From an uncultured Ruminococcus sp. (lineage in GTDB: Bacteria > Bacillota > Clostridia > Oscillospirales > Ruminococcaceae), in NCBI GenBank assembly GCA_902787825.1, contig CADAHS010000006.1, positions 20,233-84,232 on the forward strand: a DNA stretch of 64,000 nucleotides, written 5' to 3'. The notes under the pieces are model-generated. The model worked only from the letters and a program-made list of their open reading frames with translations. It made no database searches and was not told where the DNA came from. The number at the start of each line of letters is the position of its first letter. Positions within the stretch are counted from its first letter, which is position 1. A program made the translations under genes and the position numbers. Shown here in pieces: positions 17,893 to 26,616 of this stretch.

Positions 17893-19044
17893 ATGAATAA
17901 AAAAGAGATAAATGAGATAAAGAGAAATCTCGATAAGGACAGCGGATTTTTTACGATAAACCATGTTGTAACTGCCTGTGTCGATGCAGAAAAGAAGATC
18001 AAGTGTATGTCCAACCAGATGAATAACCTTATCGCTGAGGACGAAAGCGAGCTGATCGTTGCCTATCTTAAAAAGATCCTTTCCGGTTCGATCGGCAAAA
18101 ATCTGCTGGAGTACCATTTTCCGAAGGATGCCTACCTTGAAGGCGGTGCGCAGAAGTTTATGCACGAGGTCCTTCGCAGCAAGCTTACTGACGAGGAAAC
18201 AGTCCGGAAGTATATCGGACGTATCATAGAAAAAATGGAGTATATCTCAACTTATACGATCTTTGTTGCGCATTGTACATATGCCGTTGTCAATAAGAAT
18301 AAAAACCTTGACAGCGACCTTGAAAGCGATAGCAACTATAACTTTATCATAACTGCTATCTGCCCGGTAAACCTGCGAATTGATGGTCTGATCTATGACG
18401 AGCAAAGTAATTCGATCGCAAAAAAAGACACCGCCGACAGAATTGTCGATCCACCGACGGACGGATTTTTGTTTCCGCTGTTTTCAGATAGGCAGTCCGA
18501 TATCAATGGCGTGCTTTATTATACCAAGAATGCTAAAAAGCCTAATTCTTCAATAGTTGAAGAGCTTCTGGGCTGCGAGTACTCTATGAGCGGCATCAGC
18601 GAGAAAGCGACCTTTCACGCTATCCTCAATAATGTCTGCGGTGAAGAACTGGATCTCAAGGTCATCAACAGCGTAAATAACAAGATCCAGGATATTATCG
18701 ACAGAAACGCCCACGAGACCGAGATACCTACCGTCAACAGCAAGGATATCTCATCTATCTTATGGGAGTCTGGTATCAGCCAGCAGAAACTCGAAAATCT
18801 CCCTAAAGTCTACGAAACAGCCCTTGGCGAAAAAGAGCTTACCTGCGCAAACCTCGTCGATAAAAAGACCGTTGTAAGCGTCCCGAGCATCACCGTAAAC
18901 ATCTCAAAGGACGGTATGGATAAGGTCAGAACACAGACCCTCGGCGGAAAAAAATGCCTTGTCATTGAGCTTGATGATTCCAAGGTTTCTGTCAACGGAC
19001 TTGAAACTGTGCTTGAAGATCAAAAGCATGAGCAAACAGTATAA
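17893..19044 (+). CDS. DUF4317 domain protein
   Basis: 383 residues, full length for this family of unknown function found in Clostridia. The N-terminus (KKEINEIKRNLDKDSGFF) is the family's hallmark. No membrane segment or catalytic motif is evident, so it is probably cytoplasmic. It is monocistronic, between a promoter at 17830-17858 and a hairpin at 19092-19116, and convergent with the phosphodiesterase gene. Confidence 0.85.
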   Translation: MNKKEINEIKRNLDKDSGFFTINHVVTACVDAEKKIKCMSNQMNNLIAEDESELIVAYLKKILSGSIGKNLLEYHFPKDAYLEGGAQKFMHEVLRSKLTDEETVRKYIGRIIEKMEYISTYTIFVAHCTYAVVNKNKNLDSDLESDSNYNFIITAICPVNLRIDGLIYDEQSNSIAKKDTADRIVDPPTDGFLFPLFSDRQSDINGVLYYTKNAKKPNSSIVEELLGCEYSMSGISEKATFHAILNNVCGEELDLKVINSVNNKIQDIIDRNAHETEIPTVNSKDISSILWESGISQQKLENLPKVYETALGEKELTCANLVDKKTVVSVPSITVNISKDGMDKVRTQTLGGKKCLVIELDDSKVSVNGLETVLEDQKHEQTV

Positions 19045-19091
19045 GCAGCTTTCGCACGACCATTGTGCGGTATTGCCTATAATAAAGCAAA

Positions 19092-19116
19092 AGGTCGGAG
19101 ATTCTCTCTCCGACCT
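19092..19116. terminator. Terminator between convergent genes
   Basis: Arms AGGTCGGAGA and TCTCCGACCT with a short loop. It ends the DUF4317 gene on the plus strand and may also serve the opposite gene, whose stop codon touches it. Confidence 0.75.
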
Positions 19117-19637
19117 CATTTATATTCAAGCGTTTTCAGTTTAAAAATGCCGCCATCAAAAATCATGTAGCTGTGTGCAGAGTTCTCTTTGGGTATCGCC
19201 ACCGAACCGCAGTTGACATAGATAAAATCCCCGCAGTCCTTGATCATCGGAACGTGAGTGTGTCCGTTTAGCAGATAATCACCCTTTGAAAGCGGGGGAG
19301 GCGACTGCGGCGAAAACTTGTGTCCGTGCGTAGCAAAAATCCTGCACCCGTCAGCATATATCCAGCAGTAGTCAGCAAGAACAGGGAAGTCCAGCACCAT
19401 CTGATCCACCTCTGTGTCGCAGTTGCCCCGTACACAAAGCAGCTTGTCTTTCATCGGGTTGAGCATTGCAATTACAGACTTTGGATCATATTCGTCAGGA
19501 AGTTCGTTCCTTGGACCGTGATACAGTACATCACCCAGAAGCAGAAGCTTTTCAGCGTTGCTTTTTTCAAAAGCTTCAAGCATCTTTGAGCACCAGTATG
19601 CCGATCCGTGAATGTCAGACGCAATAAACAGCCTCAT
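19116..19637 (-). CDS. yfcE: YfcE-type metallophosphoesterase
   Basis: 173 residues. The two-metal phosphoesterase motifs are present in order: DIHG (residues 8-11), GDVLYHGP near 36, GNCD near 72, and GHTHVP near 125. YfcE enzymes hydrolyse phosphodiesters with Mn2+; the physiological substrate is unclear. It follows the PIN-like gene by one base on the minus strand, so the two are co-transcribed. Confidence 0.92.
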   Translation of the reverse strand: MRLFIASDIHGSAYWCSKMLEAFEKSNAEKLLLLGDVLYHGPRNELPDEYDPKSVIAMLNPMKDKLLCVRGNCDTEVDQMVLDFPVLADYCWIYADGCRIFATHGHKFSPQSPPPLSKGDYLLNGHTHVPMIKDCGDFIYVNCGSVAIPKENSAHSYMIFDGGIFKLKTLEYK

Positions 19638-19638
19638 A

Positions 19639-20691
19639 TCAGCACTCCTGAATCTGCTTGGAAAGTTCGTTGTAATGCGGTTTCAGAGCGTTATAGTACT
19701 CGCAGCCCTTTTTCTTCTGGAACTCCTTGACCATGCTTATGTAAAGCTGCTTTTTATTCTTTGTGCTGTTCATGCAGCTTCTCACCCTGTCGATCTCGTC
19801 CTTGCTTGTGCAGATGTCTGCAAGCAGCTGCGTCAGCATATCAGGAACCTCGATCTCAATATCTTGCTGAGATCCGGTCTCGCTGAGCGTCTGCTCAATG
19901 GGATTTTCCAAAGCATATCTTTCTTTGAGCCTAAGGTACTTTGTTTTTAAAGCTTTGTAAATATCCGAGCCCTGCTGCTTGTAGATCTTAGCCAGCGTGT
20001 TGTGGAATTCCTCTTTGGTCTCTGATTCAAGCATCAGCTCCTTGATCCTTGCGTATTCCTTTTTATCGCAAGCTCCGTCGATAAGCCCTGTAAACATTTC
20101 ATCAAAGCTCTGAACCTTTTTTGAAGAGGTCTTCTTCTTTTTATTGGGACTTTCCGTCTGTTTTGTGCTCTTTACGACCACAGCCGGCTCAATGTCAGCT
20201 GACTCAGCCTCAGCGTTGTTTTCCGCCTCGACTACCTGATCGCTTTCACCCTCAGACAGCTCAGCAGTTTGTATCTCTGCCTCCTCAGCCGGGGCTTCAA
20301 GCGTCTTTTCGTATTCCAAAGCACCGCTTATCGTCTTTGTCCTGTAAACCATAGTACTGGGTGTCTCAATGTAATTTCCGCCCCAGAATGCGTGCAGAAA
20401 ATCAAAACCTCTGTCATTGCTTATAACAAAAATATGACTGTATATCTCCTTGGCGACCATGTATCCAAGCAGCGTCGAAAGCTGGAAATCAAGTGCGTTT
20501 TTGCCGCCGACACTCACCTTGAAATATTCAATGTCAGCCTTTGAGCTAAGCACCTTCTGATGCATTTCAAAGCTCAGCGTGTCCGAGTTTTCGCTGAAGA
20601 AAATAATAACACTGTCCGTTTCCTGCAATTTGTCAATTCCATCAAGTCCCTTGGACTTTACATTTTCAAAATCGATAAGATAAATTTTCAT
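19639..20691 (-). CDS. PIN-like/NYN domain protein
   Basis: 350 residues from the ATG at 20691, which has a GGAGA site; the in-frame ATG at 20706 overlaps the upstream stop but lacks spacing for a site. The N-terminal half (MKIYLIDFENV, then SENSDTL, ALDFQLS and SNDRGFDF) has the acidic residues of a PIN/NYN nuclease fold, which usually cuts RNA with Mg2+. The middle (about residues 135-180) is acidic and low-complexity, followed by a lysine run and two repeated helical segments of about 60 residues each (starting near 190 and 285). It lies in a minus-strand operon with the SGNH hydrolase and yfcE. Confidence 0.75.
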   Translation of the reverse strand: MKIYLIDFENVKSKGLDGIDKLQETDSVIIFFSENSDTLSFEMHQKVLSSKADIEYFKVSVGGKNALDFQLSTLLGYMVAKEIYSHIFVISNDRGFDFLHAFWGGNYIETPSTMVYRTKTISGALEYEKTLEAPAEEAEIQTAELSEGESDQVVEAENNAEAESADIEPAVVVKSTKQTESPNKKKKTSSKKVQSFDEMFTGLIDGACDKKEYARIKELMLESETKEEFHNTLAKIYKQQGSDIYKALKTKYLRLKERYALENPIEQTLSETGSQQDIEIEVPDMLTQLLADICTSKDEIDRVRSCMNSTKNKKQLYISMVKEFQKKKGCEYYNALKPHYNELSKQIQEC

Positions 20692-20702
20692 TTTTTCTCC
20701 TG

Positions 20703-21743
20703 TCATTTCGTTTTCTTTTTGAATATTATCGTAACAACTACGATCAGTACGAAGAATCCGCCGAAGAACAGCCCCAGGGTAATGTATATCTCGTTTTTGC
20801 TCATTTTCTTTGCCGAACTGCTGTCGCTGTCGTCCGGAACTTCGTTGATAGTGGCTTTAAGCTCCTCGTACTTGTATTTTTTTTGCTTTACCAGCTGATC
20901 TACAAGATCTGCGATCACCTTGTGACCCTCAGCGTTGGGGTGAATGTCAAAATCAGTGATGTTAGTGTATTGTGTACTTTTGTTTTTGAAAGCCTCGGCA
21001 ACGTCGCAGACAAGATAGTTGTTGTCAGCAGCATTTTCTTTGATGATACTGTTGACATCATTGATCTTTGCACCTATCATTGCAGAAAAAGTCGCATAGG
21101 ACGGATTGGAATCAAGGGGATTGTATACCGTCTGGATTATCAGCGTTCCTTCGGTTTTTTTGTGTAAAGTCTGTATCGTTTTTGCAAGGTTTGATTTAAA
21201 GGTCGCAACGTTAGCCGTGACCTTTTCCATCGTGGCGTTAAGCTTTGGCATTATCTCCGATGAGTTGAGCTTTGAAGTGTCAAAAGTTTTAAACTGATCT
21301 TTGTTTGTCATTTTCAGATCATTGTAAATGAACTCCAGTATCGGCTCCATGATGTCGTTTCCGCCTATCGAAACAACGACTACATCGCTTGCAAGCAGAT
21401 TTGTGTCAAAGTTGCCGTTGCCGACCTTCTGCCAAAGCTGAGAAGATGTGTCGCCCGAAACCGCAAGGTTTATCATCTTGCAGTCGCAAACTCCCTCAAG
21501 CTCCTTTTTATATTTGCTTTCAAGAATGCTTGGATAGCTCGTCTGCGGGTTGACTCCATTATCTGTGTACCCCTCAAGTCCGAATCCTGCCGGGATCGAG
21601 TCACCTAAGAAAATGATCTTCTGCGGCGCAGATATCTCAGTCGTAATGACCTGCAGATCACCCTCCTGAGCCGCAAAACAGCTTAAAGCGCATCCCAAAG
21701 CCATAACGCAGGCAAGAGCCGATGAAATAATCTTTTTAAACAT
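20703..21743 (-). CDS. Secreted, membrane-anchored SGNH/GDSL hydrolase
   Basis: 346 residues. It has a signal peptide (residues 1-24, ending near CFA). The GDS motif with the catalytic Ser is in FLGDSIPAGFG near residues 45-55, block III is SIGGND, and block V with Asp and His is DFDIHPNAEGH near residue 265. A single membrane helix near residues 318-341 is followed by KKK, so the catalytic domain faces outside. Such enzymes are esterases or lipases, often acting on surface glycan acetyl groups or lipids. A minus-strand promoter at 21782-21810 reads into it. Confidence 0.88.
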   Translation of the reverse strand: MFKKIISSALACVMALGCALSCFAAQEGDLQVITTEISAPQKIIFLGDSIPAGFGLEGYTDNGVNPQTSYPSILESKYKKELEGVCDCKMINLAVSGDTSSQLWQKVGNGNFDTNLLASDVVVVSIGGNDIMEPILEFIYNDLKMTNKDQFKTFDTSKLNSSEIMPKLNATMEKVTANVATFKSNLAKTIQTLHKKTEGTLIIQTVYNPLDSNPSYATFSAMIGAKINDVNSIIKENAADNNYLVCDVAEAFKNKSTQYTNITDFDIHPNAEGHKVIADLVDQLVKQKKYKYEELKATINEVPDDSDSSSAKKMSKNEIYITLGLFFGGFFVLIVVVTIIFKKKTK

Positions 21744-21781
21744 AAAAACACTCCCGTCTGATAGTAGTCGTATTCTATACT

Positions 21782-21810
21782 ATTATAACATACATTGCAT
21801 ATTTCTTCAA
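21782..21810 (-). promoter_or_regulatory. Promoter of the SGNH hydrolase operon
   Basis: Minus strand: TTGAAG (21805-21810), 17-base spacer, TATAAT (21782-21787). Confidence 0.75.
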
Positions 21811-21827
21811 GTGCTTTGCGAAAATTC

Positions 21828-21856
21828 TTGAAAAATGGTGAAATATGTGCTATACT
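21828..21856 (+). promoter_or_regulatory. Promoter of the 21888 gene and rarA
   Basis: TTGAAA (21828-21833), 17-base spacer, TATACT (21851-21856), 31 bases before the GTG start. Confidence 0.7.
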
Positions 21857-21887
21857 TAAAATGAAAACTAAAAGGGGAGGTATTATT

Positions 21888-22181
21888 GTGAATACAGTTC
21901 TTGATGAATTTCTTGAGCAGGAGGTCACCGATGCGACCTATGAGGATCTTTTTAACTTTGTCAGTTCACGACACCTTTGTCGTGGTACCTTTGAGTGCCT
22001 TAACCATGTCGTGATGAAAGTATCATCAAATCAGCTGATAATCTACAAGAACTTCGTTGGTGCGGAAAACACCAAAGCACAGGATGCCGTACTCGTTGCA
22101 AGAAGCTATCTTATGATGAAAATAAACAGCAAGGCGTATAAGATGAAGTTTGATAAGATCAAAAGCGTGCTTGATGATTGA
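21888..22181 (+). CDS. Small hypothetical protein
   Basis: 97 residues. I chose the GTG start at 21888 because GGGGAGG lies 8 bases upstream and the promoter -10 lies between this start and the only upstream in-frame ATG. The protein is mixed alpha/beta by eye, with no signal peptide or recognisable motif. It ends 19 bases before rarA and shares its promoter. Confidence 0.7.
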   Translation: MNTVLDEFLEQEVTDATYEDLFNFVSSRHLCRGTFECLNHVVMKVSSNQLIIYKNFVGAENTKAQDAVLVARSYLMMKINSKAYKMKFDKIKSVLDD

Positions 22182-22200
22182 TTGACTGGAGGCAAAAGCT

Positions 22201-23463
22201 ATGGGAACGCCATTGGCAGAAAGAATAAGACCTAAGAGCCTTGATGATGTCGTTGGACAAAAGCACCTTGTTGGCGAAAATAAGCCGCTTAGACGCATAA
22301 TTCAAAGCGGGAATATACCCAATATGATATTTTACGGGCCTTCCGGAGTCGGCAAAACAACGCTTGCAAGACTAATTGCACGATCATCGGATATGCAGCT
22401 GCATAAGCTCAACGGTACCTCTGCCTCAATAGCCGACATCAAGGAGATAATTGCGCAAACCCAGACTTTCGGTGGCTTGAATGGAATATTGCTTTATCTC
22501 GACGAGATACAGTACCTCAATAAAAAACAACAGCAGTCACTGCTTGAATATATTGAGGACGGAAGTATAACTCTTATTGCCTCGACCACCGAAAATCCTT
22601 ATTTTTATATTTATAATGCAATAATCAGCCGCTGTACGATGTTTGAATTCAAGCCTGTTGAGCAAACGGAGATCCGTTCTGCGGTGAGAAGAGCATTTCA
22701 GTTTATGGCAGATGAGCTTGGCAGAAAGCTCCAGCTTGAAAACGGTGTGGTCGAGCATATAGCCTCAGGCTGTGGCGGCGATGTCAGAAAATCAATGAAT
22801 ACCGTCGAGCTTTGCTGCCTTAGCGCCGATAACGACGGAACGAATCTTACCGTAAGAATGGATATCGCAAAGGCTTTGACCCAGCGCAGCAATATGCGCT
22901 ACGACCGTGACGGTGACGAGCATTATGATGTCCTTTCAGCATTACAGAAATCAATAAGAGGCTCAGACCCTGATGCAGCTGTGCATTACGCCGCAAGACT
23001 GTGCGAAAGCGGAGATATAATCTCTCTGAGCAGACGGCTTCTCGTTATCGCCAGTGAGGACATCGGACTTGCTTATCCAATGGCAGTGCCGATAGTCAAA
23101 GCCTGTGTCGACAGCGCAATGCAGCTTGGCTTGCCCGAAGCGAGGATACCTCTTGCACAAGCCGCTATCCTTCTTGCCACCTCTCCTAAGTCCAACAGCG
23201 CAATAATGGCAGTTGATGCTGCATTGTCCGATATCAGGAGCGGTCAAGCTACAACCATTCCAAGAAATCTGCAAAATAAACACTTCGACGGCGATGATGC
23301 AGCGGTCAAAGGTCAGCATTATCTTTATCCGCATGATTTTCCCGATCATTGGGTCAAACAGCAGTACCTTCCCGATAATCTCGTCGGAAAAAAATATTAT
23401 GATTTCGGTGATAATAAGACCGAGCAGACGGCTAAAATGTATTGGGATAAGATCAAAAAATAG
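22201..23463 (+). CDS. rarA: Replication-associated recombination protein A (MgsA/RarA AAA+ ATPase)
   Basis: 420 residues, normal length. The N-terminal AAA+ domain has Walker A GPSGVGKTT near residues 46-54, the Walker B acid in LYLDEIQYLNKKQQ near 100, and sensor 1 ASTTENPYF. The C-terminal half is the RarA tetramerisation domain. It acts at stalled replication forks. The Walker B Asp-Glu is followed by IQ instead of the more common IH, a minor change. Confidence 0.94.
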   Translation: MGTPLAERIRPKSLDDVVGQKHLVGENKPLRRIIQSGNIPNMIFYGPSGVGKTTLARLIARSSDMQLHKLNGTSASIADIKEIIAQTQTFGGLNGILLYLDEIQYLNKKQQQSLLEYIEDGSITLIASTTENPYFYIYNAIISRCTMFEFKPVEQTEIRSAVRRAFQFMADELGRKLQLENGVVEHIASGCGGDVRKSMNTVELCCLSADNDGTNLTVRMDIAKALTQRSNMRYDRDGDEHYDVLSALQKSIRGSDPDAAVHYAARLCESGDIISLSRRLLVIASEDIGLAYPMAVPIVKACVDSAMQLGLPEARIPLAQAAILLATSPKSNSAIMAVDAALSDIRSGQATTIPRNLQNKHFDGDDAAVKGQHYLYPHDFPDHWVKQQYLPDNLVGKKYYDFGDNKTEQTAKMYWDKIKK

Positions 23464-23555
23464 TTACATTTTGTAACCATTAATGCACAATATCCTTAAA
23501 CGATTTCGTTACATTTTGTAATATTTCCATAAAAATTGATGAACATAAATAATTC

Positions 23556-23593
23556 AAGCAGCCACAGTAGACAAAAATCTATTGTGACTGCTT
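23556..23593. terminator. Terminator between rarA and the S1-domain gene
   Basis: Arms AAGCAGCCACAGTAGA and TCTATTGTGACTGCTT with two mismatches; tails suit mostly the plus strand. Confidence 0.6.
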
Positions 23594-23597
23594 AATT

Positions 23598-24518
23598 TTA
23601 TGTGAAATCTGTCATGATCTGTTTTTCAGCCTCGGAAGTCGAGTAGATCCAGCTGTCAATATGTCCCGAATCAATAAAATAATTCAGATCAGAAGGAAGA
23701 CTCGGAGAGTCAAATACATCAACTATTATTAGCTTCACCTTCATCTTTGAGGGTATGAGTGCCTTTATAAAAACGCTCGCAGATTGCCCTATATGCACGT
23801 TTTCCTGCGGTTCTGCAAGACCTGCAAGGTTGGGCGCAAGCTCTATAAAGATCCCATAGGTCTCCACAGAACGAACGATCCCACCGACTGTCTCACCGAC
23901 CGAAAACATTGATGCATTCTGCTCCCAGCTTCCTAAAAGCTCTTTGTGTGAAAGCGTTATTCTCCCGTTTGAAATATCCTTAACGACTGCAAAAATATCC
24001 TGTCCATTGAAAAAGCGGTCGTTCGGGTGAGATATCCTTGAGATGGAAATAGCATCTATCGGTATAAGCGAAACTATTCCGCAGCCAATGTCAACAAAGC
24101 TGCCAAAAGGCTCTAAATGCGTAACTTTTGCAGGTATTACATCACCTCGTTCGAGCGTTGATATGTAGTTGTCTATACATTCCTGCTGAGCCTTTTTCCT
24201 TGAAAGAACACATACCGTTTCACCGCTGGAACTATCTATTCTCACTACCTTGAAACATACTGCCTTGTTCACTCTTGAAAGTAGCGCAATGTCCCTTGTT
24301 ACGCCCTCTTCAATACCTATTGCACCTTCGTTCCTCGGGATCAGACCCTTTGCAAATCCAAGATCTACAATAAGATCATGATCTGCCGTGCACATCACAG
24401 CGTGAGCCTCAAGAGTTATGTTTTGCTGCATTGCAAGTTTCAGGTTTTCTATATTTTGTAGATAATACTTGTTCTGAACACTTCCTATTGTCCTTCCCTC
24501 AGGTAAATAGTTCCTCAT
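23598..24518 (-). CDS. S1 RNA-binding domain protein
   Basis: 306 residues with two S1-like beta-barrels, one at about residues 128-195 (GDVIPAKVTHLEPFGSFVDI) and one at about 207-270 (ETVGGIVRSVETYGIFIEL), after a more divergent N-terminal third one. This size and layout is common in Clostridia, where the protein is often labelled ribosomal protein S1-like; a full S1 has four to six repeats. It probably binds mRNA or ribosomes. It is divergent from the secreted protein at 24927 across a 408-base gap. Confidence 0.8.
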   Translation of the reverse strand: MRNYLPEGRTIGSVQNKYYLQNIENLKLAMQQNITLEAHAVMCTADHDLIVDLGFAKGLIPRNEGAIGIEEGVTRDIALLSRVNKAVCFKVVRIDSSSGETVCVLSRKKAQQECIDNYISTLERGDVIPAKVTHLEPFGSFVDIGCGIVSLIPIDAISISRISHPNDRFFNGQDIFAVVKDISNGRITLSHKELLGSWEQNASMFSVGETVGGIVRSVETYGIFIELAPNLAGLAEPQENVHIGQSASVFIKALIPSKMKVKLIIVDVFDSPSLPSDLNYFIDSGHIDSWIYSTSEAEKQIMTDFT

Positions 24519-24732
24519 TTACTGCCTCTTTTCCCACTTTAAGTGATTTTATTTTGTTTTAAATTGTAAACTTTTTTTGAAGATGATCGGTTTTGAAGAA
24601 AAATTAGTTGATTTTCAGAAAACAGCGTATCTTCGCCGATTTCTTTTGCCTAATTAATTTTATGCATCTGCCCGATATTTTATTCACATACTCTAAAACC
24701 CCTTCGTTAACAGTTATTTAGCGGAAAAAAGG

Positions 24733-24761
24733 TTGACAAATCTTAAGCAATGTGTTACAAT
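24733..24761 (+). promoter_or_regulatory. Consensus SigA promoter before the SleB-like gene
   Basis: TTGACA (24733-24738), 17-base spacer, TACAAT (24756-24761). Transcription would start near 24768, giving a leader of about 160 bases. Confidence 0.8.
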
Positions 24762-24767
24762 GACAAC

Positions 24768-24926
24768 AATGTTTGTAATCGTTTTGTAATTATCATCATT
24801 TCGATCACTTAACATTAAAATGCTTTGAGAACATTTTGATCGGGATACAAACAGAGACCCCGTCCCGATAGAAAGGGTGTGAAAACTTCGGCAACAACAG
24901 GACAGGAAAACAGTTGCCGGAAAATT
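24768..24926 (+). promoter_or_regulatory. Structured 5' leader, type not recognised
   Basis: The leader holds three stems: CGATC (24799-24803) with GATCG, enclosing AAAATG/CATTTT; ATCGGGA with TCCCGAT (about 24839-24869); and CGGCAAC with GTTGCCG (about 24889-24919) just before the ATG. The first and second share GATCG, so they exclude each other, as in riboswitches and attenuators. The third may hide the start region. No known aptamer is recognisable. Confidence 0.45.
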
Positions 24927-26165
24927 ATGGCCAAAGAAAACTTATCAAAAAAGCTTGTGTCCAGATGGGCAGGTGCCGTATTAGCTGTAGTTCTCACGTT
25001 TACATGCTATACAGGTTCAGCAACATCTGACTCTGAGATCACCGTACAGGAGGAAACCTCACAAACAAGTGAGACTACTTATGTATCAGGAACTGCTGAC
25101 ACGGTCGAGCTTACAATGGCGACCTTCAGAGCTTCACAGAGTGAATCTTCAAGCTTGGTAACCATGCAGACAGAAACCTCTGCAACTGAAAGCACCACTT
25201 CAGCAACAACCGCTTCAGCTGCAAATAGATCTGCAAATGCTGGTACCACCACGACTAAGTCTACTACGACCAGATCAAATTACAATGTAAAAACAGATCT
25301 GAACAGTGGAGTAACCACAAAAAGACCCGCTGCTACAACAACAGCAGGTACTTCATCAACTCCCGCTGAGACCGCTGCTGAAAGCATCGAAGAGCAGCCA
25401 GAGGGAAGCCTCGCAAGACCGGTGCTGATCGCAGAGCAGACGATCGACTCGGATTACACTCATCCATATAACCAGCAGACAAAATGCATAACGGTTCATT
25501 GGAAGGCTGTAACGGGTGCGACAAAGTATAAGGTTTTTGTTAAGAACGGACAGTACAGCGACTGGACAAACGTTGCCGAAACTGCCGGCTTGCAGTATAC
25601 CGTAACAGGACTCAGAAGGGATACCGCATATCTTTTTGCGGTAAAGGCAGTTGACGGGGACGGAAACCTCTCATCTATGTCAGATGCTATGAATATCAAG
25701 ACTGCCAGAATGGATTACAGTAAAGCCGACTGGCAGGCAATGTGCCGCATCGTGTTCCATGAGGTAGGCGGCGCAGCAGGTTCCTTCTGGGATAAGCCAA
25801 TCGTTTACGTTGCAGACTGTGTAACTAATCAGTATGTATGCGCAAAATATACCAAGAAGGGCGTATGGCCGAAGTATTACAGCAGATATTCCAATATAGC
25901 AAGTATCATCTATACAAGCGGCGGATTCCTTTCTGATGCAGGACTCGCTGCTCGTGGAGCAACCTATTCAAGAGTTTCACAAAGAGTAAAGCTTGCTGTC
26001 TGGGGCGCAACTTACGGCGTGACCTCACTGAAGAACATTGCTAATGATTATAACGTGTTCTACTGGTGCAACAGCGGCTCGTATAAGAGCAGCAGCAAGG
26101 TCGCATATAATTTCAGGCTCCCTTGGGGCGGATATATGCAGATCTGGAGACAGTACTGGGGCTAA
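24927..26165 (+). CDS. Secreted protein with fibronectin III and SleB-like C-terminal domain
   Basis: 412 residues from the ATG at 24927; an in-frame GTG at 24879 would add 16 residues but has poor spacing. An N-terminal signal/anchor helix (about residues 12-32) leads into a Ser/Thr/Ala-rich spacer (about 35-165) of the kind found on surface proteins. A fibronectin type III domain follows (about 172-260, including TVHWKAVTGATKYKV and RRDTAYLFAVKAVD). The final 150 residues (WQAMCRIVFHEVGGA...) resemble the cell-wall hydrolase SleB/CwlJ group, with the conserved Glu in HEVG. It is probably exported and works on peptidoglycan. It has its own strong promoter and terminator. Confidence 0.7.
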   Translation: MAKENLSKKLVSRWAGAVLAVVLTFTCYTGSATSDSEITVQEETSQTSETTYVSGTADTVELTMATFRASQSESSSLVTMQTETSATESTTSATTASAANRSANAGTTTTKSTTTRSNYNVKTDLNSGVTTKRPAATTTAGTSSTPAETAAESIEEQPEGSLARPVLIAEQTIDSDYTHPYNQQTKCITVHWKAVTGATKYKVFVKNGQYSDWTNVAETAGLQYTVTGLRRDTAYLFAVKAVDGDGNLSSMSDAMNIKTARMDYSKADWQAMCRIVFHEVGGAAGSFWDKPIVYVADCVTNQYVCAKYTKKGVWPKYYSRYSNIASIIYTSGGFLSDAGLAARGATYSRVSQRVKLAVWGATYGVTSLKNIANDYNVFYWCNSGSYKSSSKVAYNFRLPWGGYMQIWRQYWG

Positions 26166-26173
26166 TAAACAAA

Positions 26174-26205
26174 CAGAGATCGGATAATTCCGGTCTCTAT
26201 TTTGT
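26174..26205 (+). terminator. Terminator after the SleB-like gene
   Basis: Arms CAGAGATCGG and CCGGTCTCT with a T-rich tail. Confidence 0.75.
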
Positions 26206-26208
26206 TGC

Positions 26209-26237
26209 TTGACAGTGTTTTGAATGTGTGGTATAAT
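26209..26237 (+). promoter_or_regulatory. Consensus promoter of a structured RNA
   Basis: TTGACA (26209-26214), 17-base spacer, TATAAT (26232-26237). It drives a non-coding stretch of about 185 bases before the tRNA. Confidence 0.85.
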
Positions 26238-26242
26238 AACAA

Positions 26243-26374
26243 TGTTATCAATGCTTGGTGTGCATTTTTTCTGATTCGATTGAGGCATACAAGGCAAAAT
26301 ATATGCGTGTGTGTGCGGACATACTTGCAGTCGCAAGCAGGGCAGACACATCAGCTTTAGGCAGCGTTACAACA
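26243..26374 (+). ncRNA. Rod-shaped structured RNA, possibly 6S RNA
   Basis: The ends pair: TGTT (26243-26246) with AACA (26371-26374), AATGC (26250-26254) with GCGTT (26364-26368), and GGTGTG (26257-26262) with CACATC (26347-26352). A large internal loop and an apical hairpin CTTGC-AGTC-GCAAG (26324-26337) lie inside. A long closing rod with a central bubble and a consensus promoter fits 6S RNA, which binds RNA polymerase-SigA, but I cannot match the sequence to a known family. No coding frame of note is present. It may be co-transcribed with the tRNA 55 bases downstream. Confidence 0.4.
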
Positions 26375-26429
26375 GTGGTACTTTTCCGGATTATTCCAAT
26401 ATATCCGAAAATCAAAAATTGAATAATAT

Positions 26430-26514
26430 GCGGGTGTGGTGAAATTGGCATACACGGCAGTTTTAGGTGCTGCTTCCGAGAGGAGTGCAGGTTCAAGTCC
26501 TGTCACCCGCACCA
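26430..26514 (+). tRNA. tRNA-Leu (anticodon UAG)
   Basis: 85 bases with encoded CCA. The acceptor stem is GCGGGTG/CACCCGC and the T arm contains GGTTCAAGTCC. The anticodon stem GGCAGT...GCTGC places TAG at positions 34-36 (decodes CUA and related Leu codons). It has a long variable arm, as in class II tRNAs. A perfect nine-base terminator follows. Confidence 0.95.
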
Positions 26515-26518
26515 TTTT

Positions 26519-26546
26519 AAGAGGCTCATCAGAGCTTCTTTTTTTG
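26519..26546 (+). terminator. Terminator after tRNA-Leu
   Basis: Nine-base stem AAGAGGCTC / GAGCTTCTT with an ATCA loop and a run of T residues. Confidence 0.85.
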
Positions 26547-26563
26547 CTTTTTATTAAAAAGTA

Positions 26564-26592
26564 TTGCAATCCGATATACATTGTGGTATAAT
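26564..26592 (+). promoter_or_regulatory. Promoter of the toxin-antitoxin pair
   Basis: TTGCAA (26564-26569), 17-base spacer, TATAAT (26587-26592), 24 bases before the antitoxin ATG. Antitoxins of this family normally repress their own promoter. Confidence 0.75.
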
Positions 26593-26616
26593 AATATCAG
26601 GAAAGGTGGTGGCATT

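Noticed and set aside
24768-24926. c-di-AMP (ydaO) or c-di-GMP riboswitch before the SleB-like gene
   Set aside because: The leader is structured but lacks the conserved core sequences of those classes as far as I can recall them.
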